Positions 1 to 11,820 of a stretch of DNA of 64,000 bases are shown here, one piece after another. Every line of letters begins with the position of its first letter. Within the stretch, counting starts at the first letter, position 1. Where the stretch lies: the NCBI RefSeq assembly GCF_900156205.1, contig NZ_FTNA01000002.1, positions 62,001-126,000 of the forward strand, read 5' to 3'. Origin of the DNA: Leptospira interrogans. GTDB lineage: Bacteria; Spirochaetota; Leptospiria; Leptospirales; Leptospiraceae. Made by a program: the position numbers and the translations under genes. The notes under the pieces were generated by a model. The model did not search any database, had not been told where the DNA came from, and saw only the letters and a program-made list of their open reading frames with translations.

Positions 1-221
1 GTCGGTTAATTTAACAAAGAGACTTATAAACTCTTCGATTGTAAATTGATAAATAAATTTCGAAAGCAATAGAATTGTTGAAAAATTAATTCTCTATGGG
101 TTTTCGTTGTATGGAAACGGCCGATTGAAGCGTTTTGTTAATTGTTGTTATGGAATTTTTCAACAACTCTAATATATTTAAAGAAAATTTCTCCACGAAC
201 TTACTTTAGATTATATATATT
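1..221. other. Intergenic, repeat-bearing left edge
   Basis: No gene is visible. The stretch holds one copy of the roughly 103-bp palindromic-end element (listed separately). A short motif near 180-200 (ttctccacgaact) resembles one near 12170-12190 (ttctccatgaact), which suggests another decayed dispersed repeat. The 3' end of the minus-strand anti-sigma gene begins at 222. Confidence 0.6.
70..171. repeat. MITE-B copy 1 (about 103-bp inverted-repeat element)
   Basis: The left end reads TAGAATTGTTGAAAAATTA and the right end reads ATTTTTCAACAACTCTA, so the ends are near-perfect inverted repeats about 17 bp long. The interior matches copy 3 (57604-57706) in inverse orientation over its full length, and copy 4 (61087-61189) in the same orientation. 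All copies begin and end in TA, which would fit TA target duplication of the IS630/Tc1-mariner kind. That assignment is inference. Confidence 0.75.
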
Positions 222-857
222 TTACCATTTTAAAATATTCTTAAATATAAAAAAACTAAAAAGAAATAAAATTAAACTTGAAGAAACGTGAGAAAATAGA
301 ATGTGAAACGAGGATTGATCGATACAAAAGAATTTAAGAAAGAAATTTGCAAATGCCAGGCTGAAAATAGAAAGGATTGCCGCGGCTAAAATAGGATTTC
401 CTGGTTTACCCGTTCTTAAAATCAAAATTCCGTATCCTGCAAAAAGTAGATTTATAATCGATAAAATGATCCAACATTTTCCAATATGGGTTTGAATTTT
501 CTCTTCTAGAATTAAATCCAATCCAAACATACATACGGAATATAAAATCCAAAAGGACGCAAATATTAGTGGAAAACGAACCGATTTGGAAAAGGATTCT
601 TCAGGAAAACGCAATTTAGATAATATCCAAAAAGAATATAGACCGATCGAAGAAATCCATAAGAAATCCGGACACAAGCTCGGAAGATGGATCCAACGAC
701 TTGTAAAAGGATGAAAACTAATTAAATAAAGTAATAATATTACGATTATAAAAATAGGTGCTAAAATGAGAAAACGATTCCGTTCGTGTTTTAGAATGGG
801 AGGTTCTTCTACCATTCTTCGAATTAAGGATTCAGTTGTTTGTTCTTTACGAAACAT
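222..857 (-). CDS. NrsF-like (DUF1109) membrane anti-sigma factor
   Basis: A 211-residue protein with six predicted membrane helices, matching the size and layout of NrsF/DUF1109 anti-sigma factors that hold an ECF sigma factor at the inner membrane. Family-like features are the loop with Cys before DFLW, the RTGKPGNP segment between helices, and a late Cys followed by spaced His residues (FFCIDQSSFH...FSH). In Caulobacter NrsF, conserved cysteines take part in heavy-metal sensing (family knowledge). I chose the ATG at 857; the frame stays open to a TTG at 926, but that extension has no ribosome-binding site and 211 residues is the usual length. It is divergent from the ECF sigma gene at 1011, which supports a sigma/anti-sigma pair. 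The family call rests on topology and motifs and was not searched. Confidence 0.65.
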   Translation of the reverse strand: MFRKEQTTESLIRRMVEEPPILKHERNRFLILAPIFIIVILLLYLISFHPFTSRWIHLPSLCPDFLWISSIGLYSFWILSKLRFPEESFSKSVRFPLIFASFWILYSVCMFGLDLILEEKIQTHIGKCWIILSIINLLFAGYGILILRTGKPGNPILAAAILSIFSLAFANFFLKFFCIDQSSFHILFSHVSSSLILFLFSFFIFKNILKW

Positions 858-1010
858 TGATTGTGAGCACTTCGGAAATTTTTCAATTTTCAAGAATGAT
901 TGGACAATAATTTCTTCCTGGTCCAAACTGGAAGAGATCGGTTTTAGCTTTTTCTAAACTTATCCAAGTACAGTTTCTTATCTTTTCGAAGGTTCTAAGT
1001 AATTAGTTAC

Positions 1011-1565
<555 letters not shown>

Positions 1566-1598
1566 CAAAAGCGTTGTGATCATCGTCCAAGGATTACT

Positions 1599-2819
1599 AT
1601 GAATTCTGATTCTTTGAACGGTGTAGAATTTTTAGATTCTATTTCTTCTATTTCCAAGGAAGAATGGAATCGTATTTCCGATCCTAAAAGTCCTTTTTTA
1701 GAATATGATTTTTTACGTTCTTTAGAAGTTTCCGGTTGTATCGGGCCATCCACTTCTTGGATTCAAAAATACTGCGTTCTCTGGAAAGAAAATCGTTTTT
1801 CGGCTATGATTCCTTTCTTTTTAAAATTTGATTCTTACGGTGAATACATCTTCGATTTTCAATGGGCTCATTTTTTTACACAAGCAGGACTTTCTTATTA
1901 CCCAAAGGGTCTGGTTGCCATTCCTTTTACTCCTGCAAACGGAAAAAGGATTTTACACGATGAGAGTCTAACGTTGAAAGAAGTTTGTTCTTATTTGATT
2001 CCGGAACTAATTCGTTATTGTGAAAAACAAAAATTATCCGGAGTTCATTTTTTATTTTTGAATAAAGAAGAGTCGGAAACGCTTTCTGAATATGGATTTG
2101 TAACCAGACTTTCTCATCAGTATCATTGGATCAATCCTGGATATTCTAATTTTGAAGATTATCTACAAGCGATGAAATCTAAAAAAAGGATGCAGATCAA
2201 AAGAGAAAGAGAAATCGTTAAAAGTTACGGCTTTGAAATTAAAGTTTTAGAAGGAAATGAAATTTCAAAATCCGACATGAACTCAATCTGGAGTTTTTAT
2301 TCAGATACACATTCTCGCAAATGGGGTTCTGCATATTTAAACCGTAAATTTTTTGATTCTTCTTTTGAAACGTTTTTAGATAGAATTGTACTCGTCCTTG
2401 CCTATAGAGAAGGTAAAGCGATTGCTGGAACTTTCAATCTACGAAAAGGAGAATTTCTCTATGGAAGATACTGGGGTTGTCTGGAGTATTATCCTCATCT
2501 TCATTTTGAATGTTGTTTTTATCAATTGATTGAGTATGCAATCAGAGAGAAAATCAAAGTTTTTGAAGCAGGCGCACAGGGTGAGCATAAGTTTGTTCGA
2601 GGTTTTCCGGCAATGCCTACTTATAGTTCTCATTTGATTTTTCATAGCGGTGCCAGAAATGCAATTGAACGTTTTTTAAAAGAAGAAAGATCGCATATGC
2701 AGGAAATGATCCAAGAAACAAATGAACATTCCCCCTTAAAAAGAGTTTATACGAATGGCTTATTTGTAAATGAAGTTCTGAATCTTAGACCTACGGATCA
2801 GGAGAGTTATGAATCATGA
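1599..2819 (+). CDS. FemAB/GNAT-like acyltransferase (COG3146, DUF482)
   Basis: A 406-residue cytosolic protein of the COG3146/DUF482 group, a GNAT-fold family annotated as peptidoglycan-biosynthesis-like or FemAB-related. The diagnostic C-terminal block GAQGEHKFVRGFPAMPTYSSH is present near residues 328-348, and the early FDFQWAHFFTQAG segment also fits. The substrate is unknown in most members. It starts 33 bp after the sigma gene. Its stop overlaps the clpS start by 4 bp (ATGA), so translation is probably coupled. The family assignment is firm and the biochemical role is not. Confidence 0.8.
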   Translation: MNSDSLNGVEFLDSISSISKEEWNRISDPKSPFLEYDFLRSLEVSGCIGPSTSWIQKYCVLWKENRFSAMIPFFLKFDSYGEYIFDFQWAHFFTQAGLSYYPKGLVAIPFTPANGKRILHDESLTLKEVCSYLIPELIRYCEKQKLSGVHFLFLNKEESETLSEYGFVTRLSHQYHWINPGYSNFEDYLQAMKSKKRMQIKREREIVKSYGFEIKVLEGNEISKSDMNSIWSFYSDTHSRKWGSAYLNRKFFDSSFETFLDRIVLVLAYREGKAIAGTFNLRKGEFLYGRYWGCLEYYPHLHFECCFYQLIEYAIREKIKVFEAGAQGEHKFVRGFPAMPTYSSHLIFHSGARNAIERFLKEERSHMQEMIQETNEHSPLKRVYTNGLFVNEVLNLRPTDQESYES

Positions 2820-3147
2820 GTGATATCTTTCGATTCGATACGGAAGAACAAACTCTTACAAAAGAGAAGATAAAATTAAAAAAACCTTCTAAATATAGAG
2901 TTATTATACTGAACGACGATTTTACTCCTATGGAATTTGTTGTTTGGATTTTACAGATGGTCTTTCATAGAAGCCGTGCCGAAAGTCAACAGATCATGTT
3001 GAAAGCTCATATTACTGGTAAGGCGTTATGCGGAGTTTATTCTCACGACGTGGCAAGAACCAAAGTGGCGCAAGTGCAACAATTGGCGGAACAACATGGA
3101 TACCCGCTTCATTGTACGATGGAAGTGGAGGAAGGAGAGGAGGAGTC

Positions 3148-3151
<4 letters not shown>
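2816..3151 (+). CDS. clpS: ClpS, adaptor of the ClpAP protease
   Basis: A 111-residue protein. ClpS binds N-end-rule substrates and hands them to ClpA. The core begins at YRVIILNDDFTPMEFVVWIL, which contains the NDDxTPMEFV substrate-pocket motif, followed by the HITGKALCGVYSHDVAxTK block typical of the family. The N-terminal tail of about 25 residues is the mobile ClpA-engaging segment. It overlaps both neighbours by 4 bp (acyltransferase upstream, clpA downstream), so clpS-clpA are transcribed and probably translated together, as in many bacteria. Confidence 0.95.
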
Positions 3152-5388
<2,237 letters not shown>

Positions 5389-5401
5389 AACCGGAAACCA
5401 G

Positions 5402-7135
5402 ATGAAACAAATTACAATTCGTATCTTTTTGATACTTTTACTCTTCTCTTGTAGGGAAAATTCTCTTCTGATTGAGGGGAAAAAAATTTCCACCGATCTG
5501 CTCGTAGTTCCTTCCCACCAAAAAACGCATACTGATTACTTTAGTGAAAGTAAAAATTTAATGATATCCTCCGATTCTCCTGAGGCGACACAGGCCGGGA
5601 TCGAAGTAGGCGCGTTAGGCGGAAATGTAGTGGACGTAGTAGTAGCGACTTCTTTTGCAATTTCTGTTACAAGACCCCATTCTACTGGTTTGGGAGGAGG
5701 AGGTTTTTTAATTCTTTATTTAAAAGAATTTCCAGAACCGATCGCTTTCGATTTTAGAGAAAGGGCGCCGAATACGTCTTCTAGAGATATGTATAAACTA
5801 AAACCTAAGGAAGATTCTCTTTTAGGGTTTAGGGCAGTAGGTGTTCCGGGTAACGTTGCAGGGCTTGTGCAGATCCAAAGACGTTTTGGAAAACTTCCGC
5901 TTAAAACTGTGATCTCCCCCTCGATCCGACTCGCCGAGAATGGATTTCCAGTTTATCCAGACCTTCAGTCCGCAATTCAAAAATCTTCTAAAGATATGAG
6001 CGAAGAAATGAAAAATATCTTTCTTCCCAAAGGAAAAATTCCGGAGTTAAACAGTATTCTCGTTCAAAAGGATCTTGCAAATTCTCTCAGACTCATTTCC
6101 GAAACTGGCGATAAAGAGTTTTATCACGGTAAAATTGCGAATTCGATTGTCAATGCGATGAAAAAAAACGATGGTCTTATCACTCTACAAGATCTGAGCG
6201 GTTATAAAGTAATCGAGAAAAAAACAGTACATACAACTTACCACGATTATACGATTTACACGATGCCTCCTCCTTCTTCTGGAGTTCATTTACTGACTAT
6301 GTTGTCTATGGTGGAAACAAAACCTCTGAAAGAGACGTATGAAAAAGATCCTGTTTTATATTATCATTTTATTGTAGAAGCGATGAGAAGAGGTTATGCG
6401 GACAGAGCGATGTTAGGTGGAGATCCTGCCTTTACAAAAATTCCAATTGAACGTCTTGTTTCTAAAAAATACGCGGAAGAAAAAATTTCAAATTTTAATC
6501 CTAAAACAGCTTCTAGTAGCTCTTCTTTTTTAAAAACTTTAAACTTTGGAGTAGAATCTCCACAAACTACACATATTTCCGTTATGGATCGTGAAGGAAA
6601 TTCAGTTTCTACAACTCAGTCTATCAATTTTAGATTTGGAGCTTCTGTAGTCGCTCCTGGAACTGGAATTGTGTTAAACGATACAATGGATGATTTTAGT
6701 CGAGCTCCAGGAGAACCAAATGTATACGGTTTAATCGGTGCGGAAGCAAATTCTATACTTCCTAAGAAAACTCCTTTGAGCAGTATGTCTCCTACAATTG
6801 TATTTAAAAATAAAGAACCTTTTTTAGTTACTGGTGCTCCTGGAGGTTTTTATATCGTAAACGCCGTTTTACAGTCTTTGATCTATAATTTAGATTTTAA
6901 TCTGACTTTGTATGAATCCGTAGCCAGGGGAAGAATACATCATCAATTTTTTCCGGATGCGGTATTTATAGAAAAATCAGTAAATGAAAGAAACGTATTT
7001 GATGGTCTTTCCTCTAAAAAACACGATCTTAGAATTGCTCCGAACTTTGCGAAACTATTTTCTGTCAAAAGAGAGAATGGAATGCTCTATGGAGCTTGCG
7101 ATCCACGTGGAGAAGGGGCCACAGGCGGACTTTGA
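5402..7135 (+). CDS. ggt: Gamma-glutamyltransferase, predicted lipoprotein
   Basis: A 577-residue gamma-glutamyltranspeptidase that cleaves glutathione and other gamma-glutamyl compounds outside the cytoplasm. The signal peptide ends in the lipobox LFSC (Cys17), so it is probably membrane-anchored. The family blocks TGLGGGGFLILY and FRERAP are present. The TTHISVMD motif at 389-396 marks the self-processing site, with Thr389 as the expected new N-terminal nucleophile. GASVVAPGTGIVLNDTMDDFS and the late GAPGG complete the active site. Its stop overlaps the gshA start, placing glutathione breakdown and synthesis in one transcript. Confidence 0.92.
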   Translation: MKQITIRIFLILLLFSCRENSLLIEGKKISTDLLVVPSHQKTHTDYFSESKNLMISSDSPEATQAGIEVGALGGNVVDVVVATSFAISVTRPHSTGLGGGGFLILYLKEFPEPIAFDFRERAPNTSSRDMYKLKPKEDSLLGFRAVGVPGNVAGLVQIQRRFGKLPLKTVISPSIRLAENGFPVYPDLQSAIQKSSKDMSEEMKNIFLPKGKIPELNSILVQKDLANSLRLISETGDKEFYHGKIANSIVNAMKKNDGLITLQDLSGYKVIEKKTVHTTYHDYTIYTMPPPSSGVHLLTMLSMVETKPLKETYEKDPVLYYHFIVEAMRRGYADRAMLGGDPAFTKIPIERLVSKKYAEEKISNFNPKTASSSSSFLKTLNFGVESPQTTHISVMDREGNSVSTTQSINFRFGASVVAPGTGIVLNDTMDDFSRAPGEPNVYGLIGAEANSILPKKTPLSSMSPTIVFKNKEPFLVTGAPGGFYIVNAVLQSLIYNLDFNLTLYESVARGRIHHQFFPDAVFIEKSVNERNVFDGLSSKKHDLRIAPNFAKLFSVKRENGMLYGACDPRGEGATGGL

Positions 7136-8694
7136 AAACAAAAGAACTTACTCAATCAAAAATAGAAGAGGTTTCTTTAGAAATCCTTCTGAGACACGCG
7201 GTAAAAGCAAAACACGGTTTAGAAAAAGAAAGTATGAGAGTCAACCCAGATGGAACTCTCTCAGGAACAACTCATCCGATTCATTTAGGTTCTAGTTTGA
7301 CCAATCACTATATCAAGACCGATTTTGCAGAACCACAACTAGAATATGCGACTCACCCTCGTCCTAAAGTAGAAGCAAATATTAGAGAATTACAAGATTT
7401 GCATATATTTACGATTCGCAAATTGGAAAATGAACTCATCTGGCCTTTTAGTATGCCGCCTGTTTTACCCGAAGAAGAAAACGAAATTCCACTTGGACAA
7501 TATGGAACTTCTCACTCCGGAAGATGGAAAACGATCTATCGTCATGGATTGGGCCTTCGTTATGGAAGAAGGATGCAAACTATTTCCGGGGTTCATTATA
7601 ACTTTTCTTTTTCAAAGGTTTTCCTCAGACAGTTTTTGGGAAAAGAAATTTCTAATTTTACAAAGGAAGAGATTTCTTCTTTATACTTACACGTAATTCG
7701 GAATTTTTTAAGAAGGGTTCATTTTTTGACTTATCTTACAGGATCTTCTCCTGTTTTTGATTTTACGTTTTTACCAAATCCAGGAAGTTTGAAGTTCGAA
7801 AAACATAAGAATTTTACATTATATTCAACTTATGCTACCTCTCTTAGAATGAGCGAGATCGGATATACGAGCAAGGTTCAAGATACATTAGGAATTCATT
7901 ATAATTCATTGGAAGAATACGTGGATCGTATGTGTTACGCGGTTCATACTCCGTACCCTAAATACGTTTCTTTTTCCGAAAATAAGGACGCTCAACTCAA
8001 TCCAAATTATCTTCAGATAGAAAATGAATTTTATTCTCCAATTCGTCCGAAACAAATTCCAAAAGGAGATGAAAGACCGTTAGACGCTCTTCTTCAAAGA
8101 GGAATTGAGTATATAGAAATTCGTTCTTTGGATATAGATCCATATTCTCCCGTAGGAGTTTGTAGATCTAATCTTGCGTTTACTCAATTGATTCTTTTAG
8201 ATTCTTTGTTAAAAGTATCTCCTTCTATTTCCGAAGAAGAGAACTTTAGCTTAAAAGAAAATTTGAATTCAGTGATTTGGGAAGGAAGGAATCCAGAATT
8301 AAAAATTAACGTAAACGGATCCAAGAGAAATTTCCAAGAAGCAGGTGCGGAATACTCGGAGTCTCTTCGCCACTACGCTAAAATTTTAGATCTTCATGCT
8401 GGAAGACGTACGTATCAAGAAGCGATTGATTTCCAAATCAAAAAGTGGAAAAATCCGGATAAAACTCCTTCTGGAAAATTACTTTCAGAAATTCTAAAAC
8501 GCAATATAGAATTTAGAGAAAAGGGAATTGAACTTGCTCAAGAAAATAAACGAATGTTTTCCTATTTAGAATATTCACCTGGAACCTTGATGAAAATGGA
8601 AAAAGAAACGATTCGTTCTTTTCAGGAAAAAGAAGAACTAGAAAAACAGGAAATTCAAACTCAGTATCCTACTGTTAAACTATGCAATCATTGA
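7132..8694 (+). CDS. gshA: Glutamate-cysteine ligase (GshA, proteobacterial type)
   Basis: A 520-residue enzyme for the first step of glutathione synthesis (ATP-dependent joining of glutamate and cysteine). The length matches E. coli GshA. Visible family features are HGLEKESMRV near the N-terminus (acidic metal ligands), FAEPQLEYAT, the SGVHYNFSF block, and YIEIRSLDIDPYSPVG. The frame opens at 7096, but the TTG at 7132 overlaps the ggt stop (TTGA), follows an AGAAGG ribosome-binding site, and gives the usual N-terminal length, so I take it as the start. The 3' end overlaps the next gene by 13 bp. Confidence 0.92.
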   Translation: MKTKELTQSKIEEVSLEILLRHAVKAKHGLEKESMRVNPDGTLSGTTHPIHLGSSLTNHYIKTDFAEPQLEYATHPRPKVEANIRELQDLHIFTIRKLENELIWPFSMPPVLPEEENEIPLGQYGTSHSGRWKTIYRHGLGLRYGRRMQTISGVHYNFSFSKVFLRQFLGKEISNFTKEEISSLYLHVIRNFLRRVHFLTYLTGSSPVFDFTFLPNPGSLKFEKHKNFTLYSTYATSLRMSEIGYTSKVQDTLGIHYNSLEEYVDRMCYAVHTPYPKYVSFSENKDAQLNPNYLQIENEFYSPIRPKQIPKGDERPLDALLQRGIEYIEIRSLDIDPYSPVGVCRSNLAFTQLILLDSLLKVSPSISEEENFSLKENLNSVIWEGRNPELKINVNGSKRNFQEAGAEYSESLRHYAKILDLHAGRRTYQEAIDFQIKKWKNPDKTPSGKLLSEILKRNIEFREKGIELAQENKRMFSYLEYSPGTLMKMEKETIRSFQEKEELEKQEIQTQYPTVKLCNH

Positions 8695-9713
8695 AATTGA
8701 AACCGGGAGAATTTCTTTCTCCGGAAAAATTCGTTTTAGAAGGATTTGAAGATCTAGAAATTTCTACCCAAATTGTACTTAGAGATGCTCTGAATCGAGG
8801 ATTAGAAGTAGAAATTTTAGATCGTAAAAATCATTTTTTAAGACTTAAAAATCAAAACGGACTTGTTCAATACGTAAAAGAAGCTTCTAAAACTGCACTA
8901 GATTCTTACATAACTTTTCTTGTAATGGAAAATAAGACAATTTCAAAAATTATAATGTACGAATATAATTTACAGGTTCCAGCAGGAGATAGTTTTATAG
9001 ATTCAGAGTCGGCTTTGTTTTTTTGGCAAAAAAATTTAGATCGGAAAATGGTAGTGAAACCTGTAACCACGAATTTCGGAATCGGAATATCAGTTTTACC
9101 TCCTCGAACTTCCGAAGAAGATGCCAAAAAAGCGATTAAAATTGCATTCAATCATTCCGAGTCTATCATCGTGGAAGAATTCGCGGAAGGAAACGAATAT
9201 CGTTTTTTAGTGATCGGAGAAGAAACCGTAGCGGTTTGTAACCGAATTCCGGCTAATGTTACAGGAGATGGAATTCATACAATCCAAGACCTTGTATCTT
9301 TTAAAAATGAAGATCCTAGAAGAGGAGTAGGACACGTGACTCCTTTAGAAAAAATTCAGTTAGGCGATACTGAGTTAGATGTTTTACAACAATCCGGTTT
9401 TACTAAAGATTTTATTCCCGCAAAAGACCAAAAAGTATTTTTAAGAAAGAATTCGAACATAAGCACTGGAGGAGATTCTATGGATGTGACCGATCTCGCG
9501 CATCCATATTATAAAGAACTTGCCGTAAAGGCCGCAAAATCGGTGGGTGCAAAGATATGCGGAGTAGATATTATTTTACAAGATTTGGAAAAAAAGGGAG
9601 ATTATAGAATATTAGAGTTAAACTTCAATCCGGTTTTATACATTCATAATTATCCGTATGAAGGTAAGAATAGAGATGTAGGAAATAAAATTTTAGACTT
9701 ACTTGGTTTTTAA
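8682..9713 (+). CDS. ATP-grasp glutathione synthetase, GshF C-terminal type
   Basis: A 343-residue ATP-grasp ligase resembling the C-terminal half of the bifunctional GshF/GshAB enzyme rather than E. coli GshB. Visible features are VVKPVTTNFGIGIS (nucleotide-binding strand), IVEEFAEGNEYRFLVIG, NRIPANVTGDGIHTI, and the metal-binding end GVDIILQDL...ILELNFNP. It begins inside the 3' end of gshA with a 13-bp overlap, so it almost certainly does the second step, adding glycine to gamma-glutamylcysteine. Cyanophycin-synthetase-like ligases share the fold, but the context favours glutathione synthetase. Its stop overlaps the facing glutaredoxin gene by 4 bp. Confidence 0.82.
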   Translation: MQSLKLKPGEFLSPEKFVLEGFEDLEISTQIVLRDALNRGLEVEILDRKNHFLRLKNQNGLVQYVKEASKTALDSYITFLVMENKTISKIIMYEYNLQVPAGDSFIDSESALFFWQKNLDRKMVVKPVTTNFGIGISVLPPRTSEEDAKKAIKIAFNHSESIIVEEFAEGNEYRFLVIGEETVAVCNRIPANVTGDGIHTIQDLVSFKNEDPRRGVGHVTPLEKIQLGDTELDVLQQSGFTKDFIPAKDQKVFLRKNSNISTGGDSMDVTDLAHPYYKELAVKAAKSVGAKICGVDIILQDLEKKGDYRILELNFNPVLYIHNYPYEGKNRDVGNKILDLLGF

Positions 9714-9952
9714 AATTTTTTTTTAAGTTTTACGTATTCTACAATGTCTCTGGATTCATACATACGTGTATCCCCATCTACTAAAAAAGGAACTTGGCTT
9801 TTTCCTCCTAGTTGAATTACTTCTTCCCTTCCGGGAGTTCCACGACTGGCCTCTATCAGTTCATAATCTTTGCCAGAGACGAGTCCCATTTTTTGAAACT
9901 CGTCTCTTACGTAAGAGCAGTAAGGACAGGATTGAAAGTGATATAACTTCAT
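9710..9952 (-). CDS. Dithiol glutaredoxin (CPYC)
   Basis: An 80-residue glutaredoxin with the dithiol active site CPYC at residues 9-12, the cis-proline region SQVPFLVD, and the glutathione-binding DxxYESxDIVEYV helix. It reduces protein disulfides or mixed disulfides with glutathione. It overlaps the upstream CGFS glutaredoxin by 4 bp and converges on the glutathione synthetase gene, their stop codons overlapping. It is the last gene of a bolA-grxD-grx unit. GrxC-like by size and motif. Confidence 0.9.
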   Translation of the reverse strand: MKLYHFQSCPYCSYVRDEFQKMGLVSGKDYELIEASRGTPGREEVIQLGGKSQVPFLVDGDTRMYESRDIVEYVKLKKKF

Positions 9953-10272
9953 CCTGCGCTTAAGATCCCTGCTTTTTTTTGAAGATCTCCTGTTTTAGCC
10001 ATCTCTACTACAATATCGTGACCGCCTATAAATTCTCCGTTGATGTAGAGTTGTGGGATGGTAGGCCAGTTTGCATATTCTTTGATTCCTTGGCGTATCG
10101 TTTCGTCTGAGAGAACATTAAAAGATCCAAATTGAATTCCTAAACTTCTCAATACGTTAGACACACCGGCGGAAAAACCACACATAGGGGCTTCTGGAGT
10201 TCCTTTCATAAATAAAAAGACCTTATTCGATCCAATTAAACCGTCTATTTTTTGTTTTAAGTCATTGTTCAT
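9949..10272 (-). CDS. grxD: Monothiol glutaredoxin, Grx4/GrxD type (CGFS)
   Basis: A 107-residue monothiol glutaredoxin with the CGFS active site (PMCGFSAGV, near 31-34), the WPTIPQLYINGEFIGGHDIVVEM block, and the conserved KGTPEAP lead-in. CGFS glutaredoxins bind a bridging [2Fe-2S] cluster with glutathione and deliver it to targets, often as heterodimers with BolA proteins. The gene overlaps bolA upstream by 4 bp and the CPYC glutaredoxin downstream by 4 bp, matching that partnership. Confidence 0.93.
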   Translation of the reverse strand: MNNDLKQKIDGLIGSNKVFLFMKGTPEAPMCGFSAGVSNVLRSLGIQFGSFNVLSDETIRQGIKEYANWPTIPQLYINGEFIGGHDIVVEMAKTGDLQKKAGILSAG

Positions 10273-10496
10273 TCTTGTATCCTCGTTTCTAACGCTAAAG
10301 CGTGCACTTCTTGTTTTAGTTCTTCTTTTAAAGTTTCGTAAACCATTCTATGTTGTTCCAAAATGGATTTACCTTCAAATCCTTTGTAAATTACAATCGC
10401 TTTGATATGTACTCCGTCTTTATAAGGGTCTAAGATTGTTACCTTAGAATCGGGAAGACCGGATTCTATTTTATTTTTAATTTCATCTATTGTCAT
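10269..10496 (-). CDS. BolA/IbaG family protein (copy 1)
   Basis: A 75-residue BolA-like protein with the VHIKAIVIYKGFEGKSILEQHRMVYETLKEEL core and the C-terminal VHALALET strand that carries the family His ligand. The ATG at 10496 follows a GAAAGAACG stretch; an in-frame TTG at 10520 would add eight residues but lacks a ribosome-binding site. It is the first gene of the bolA-grxD-grx unit, with 4-bp overlap to grxD, so a shared iron-sulfur trafficking role with the CGFS glutaredoxin is likely. A second BolA gene lies 1.9 kb upstream on the same strand. Confidence 0.87.
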   Translation of the reverse strand: MTIDEIKNKIESGLPDSKVTILDPYKDGVHIKAIVIYKGFEGKSILEQHRMVYETLKEELKQEVHALALETRIQE

Positions 10497-11216
10497 CGTT
10501 CTTTCTTTGTTAGACTTCAATCCAATGGAGTTTTTTGAAGATTTAAGTTTTAGAATTTAGAAAGCCATTTTTGTTACAATCCCAAATTGAAACGTTTTTT
10601 ATAGTATTTTGGTCAAGATTTTTTTGTTACAAAGATAAAATCGATCTAATCGGAAATTAAGTTTATGAATTTTGTTAGAGAATGATTTAAATTCTATCTT
10701 TAGAATTTTTCCTTTTGTCTTTTTTCAGACAATTTATAAAGTTTTTTTGTGCAAAGTATGTTTCAAAATTGTAAATAATACAACTCATACAGATTGTAAA
10801 AGAGGCATTCAGAAGATAGGTGGTTTCTGCTTTGCTTATTTTTTTTAAGGCAGAATGATCAGTTGATATTTTCTAAATATATCAATCAATCATATCGTAA
10901 TTCTCTAAAATATTGATTTGTGATTTCCTTTCAAAGGAAGGCAAGTAGGTTTGTTTTTAGTTGTTTGTTCTCAAAATTATTTTATGCGTGTAAGATTACT
11001 GATCTCTATCAAATTGAGTGCCTAAGTGTTTATCACAAAGAGTCATTTCAGATAAGTTCGATAGGATCTGATGGGAAATTGATTGAAACGTAGCTAATTA
11101 ATGTGAATTCGGTATAACGTAAAAGGGATCGATACGTGGGGGAACTCAACAGAGCGCTCTTTTCAATTCGGCATCTTGCTTTCTGTGGATACTCGAAGTT
11201 TCACTCCCTGAATGCC

Positions 11217-11476
11217 GGTCCTTAGCATAACCTTACCCACAAATAATTGGATCTCAATATAAATCTGTCGGAATTACGACAAAATCTTCTGTAAAACTTA
11301 GTTCCCGCCCTTATTTTTGGGTGGGGGAGGAGGTGAAAAGGTTTTCTTTATCAGAAAAACATACTTTTTGCAAGTAAAAAGACTCATTCTTGTCGGAACA
11401 CTTGAAAAATGTGCCTTTTTGAGCCTTCTGATTCTAAAATCCTATTCAACTTGTGGGTAAGGTGATGGGTCCTTAG
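11217..11476 (+). mobile_element. MITE-A copy 1 with 9-bp target duplications
   Basis: The element proper is 11226-11467 (242 bp). It starts CATAACCTTACCCACAA and ends TTGTGGGTAAGGTGATG, 17-bp inverted ends with one mismatch. Directly outside are identical 9-bp repeats GGTCCTTAG at 11217-11225 and 11468-11476, a clear target-site duplication. The interior carries a strong hairpin (CCCGCCC...GGGTGGGGG) and no coding sequence. It is collinear with copy 2 at 26996-27287 read on the opposite strand. The parent transposase is not in this window. Confidence 0.9.
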
Positions 11477-11820
11477 GGAGCCATTTGCTGAGTTTTCCGA
11501 ATCGTGTTCTCATATGTGAATTTGGCGTAAGGAACCCTTGATTCTGAAAAAAGTTGAAATTTGAAATTTATAGATCGACTCCTTAAATGTGGGAACTACC
11601 ACAATTTAAATAATAGAAGTTTATAACAATGAACCTATCGTATGTAAGTGTGGGAACTATTGCAAATTATGATTTTACGAACAAATTCTAAAATTGTAGG
11701 AACTCATACTTCTAGAAAAGTCTTTCTCAGTTGAACTCACTTTAAAATGGGATTTAAGTTTTGATGATGGTCGCAAAATAGTGGTTTTGTACAAAAATCT
11801 AATTGGACGATGAATTTCCT

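Noticed and set aside
766..957. 63-codon plus-strand frame before the sigma gene
   Set aside because: It is antisense to the anti-sigma gene and has no independent support.
3028..3147. Upstream extension of clpA
   Set aside because: It is the clpS coding region read in another frame; the ATG at 3148 overlaps the clpS stop and gives the standard ClpA N-terminus.
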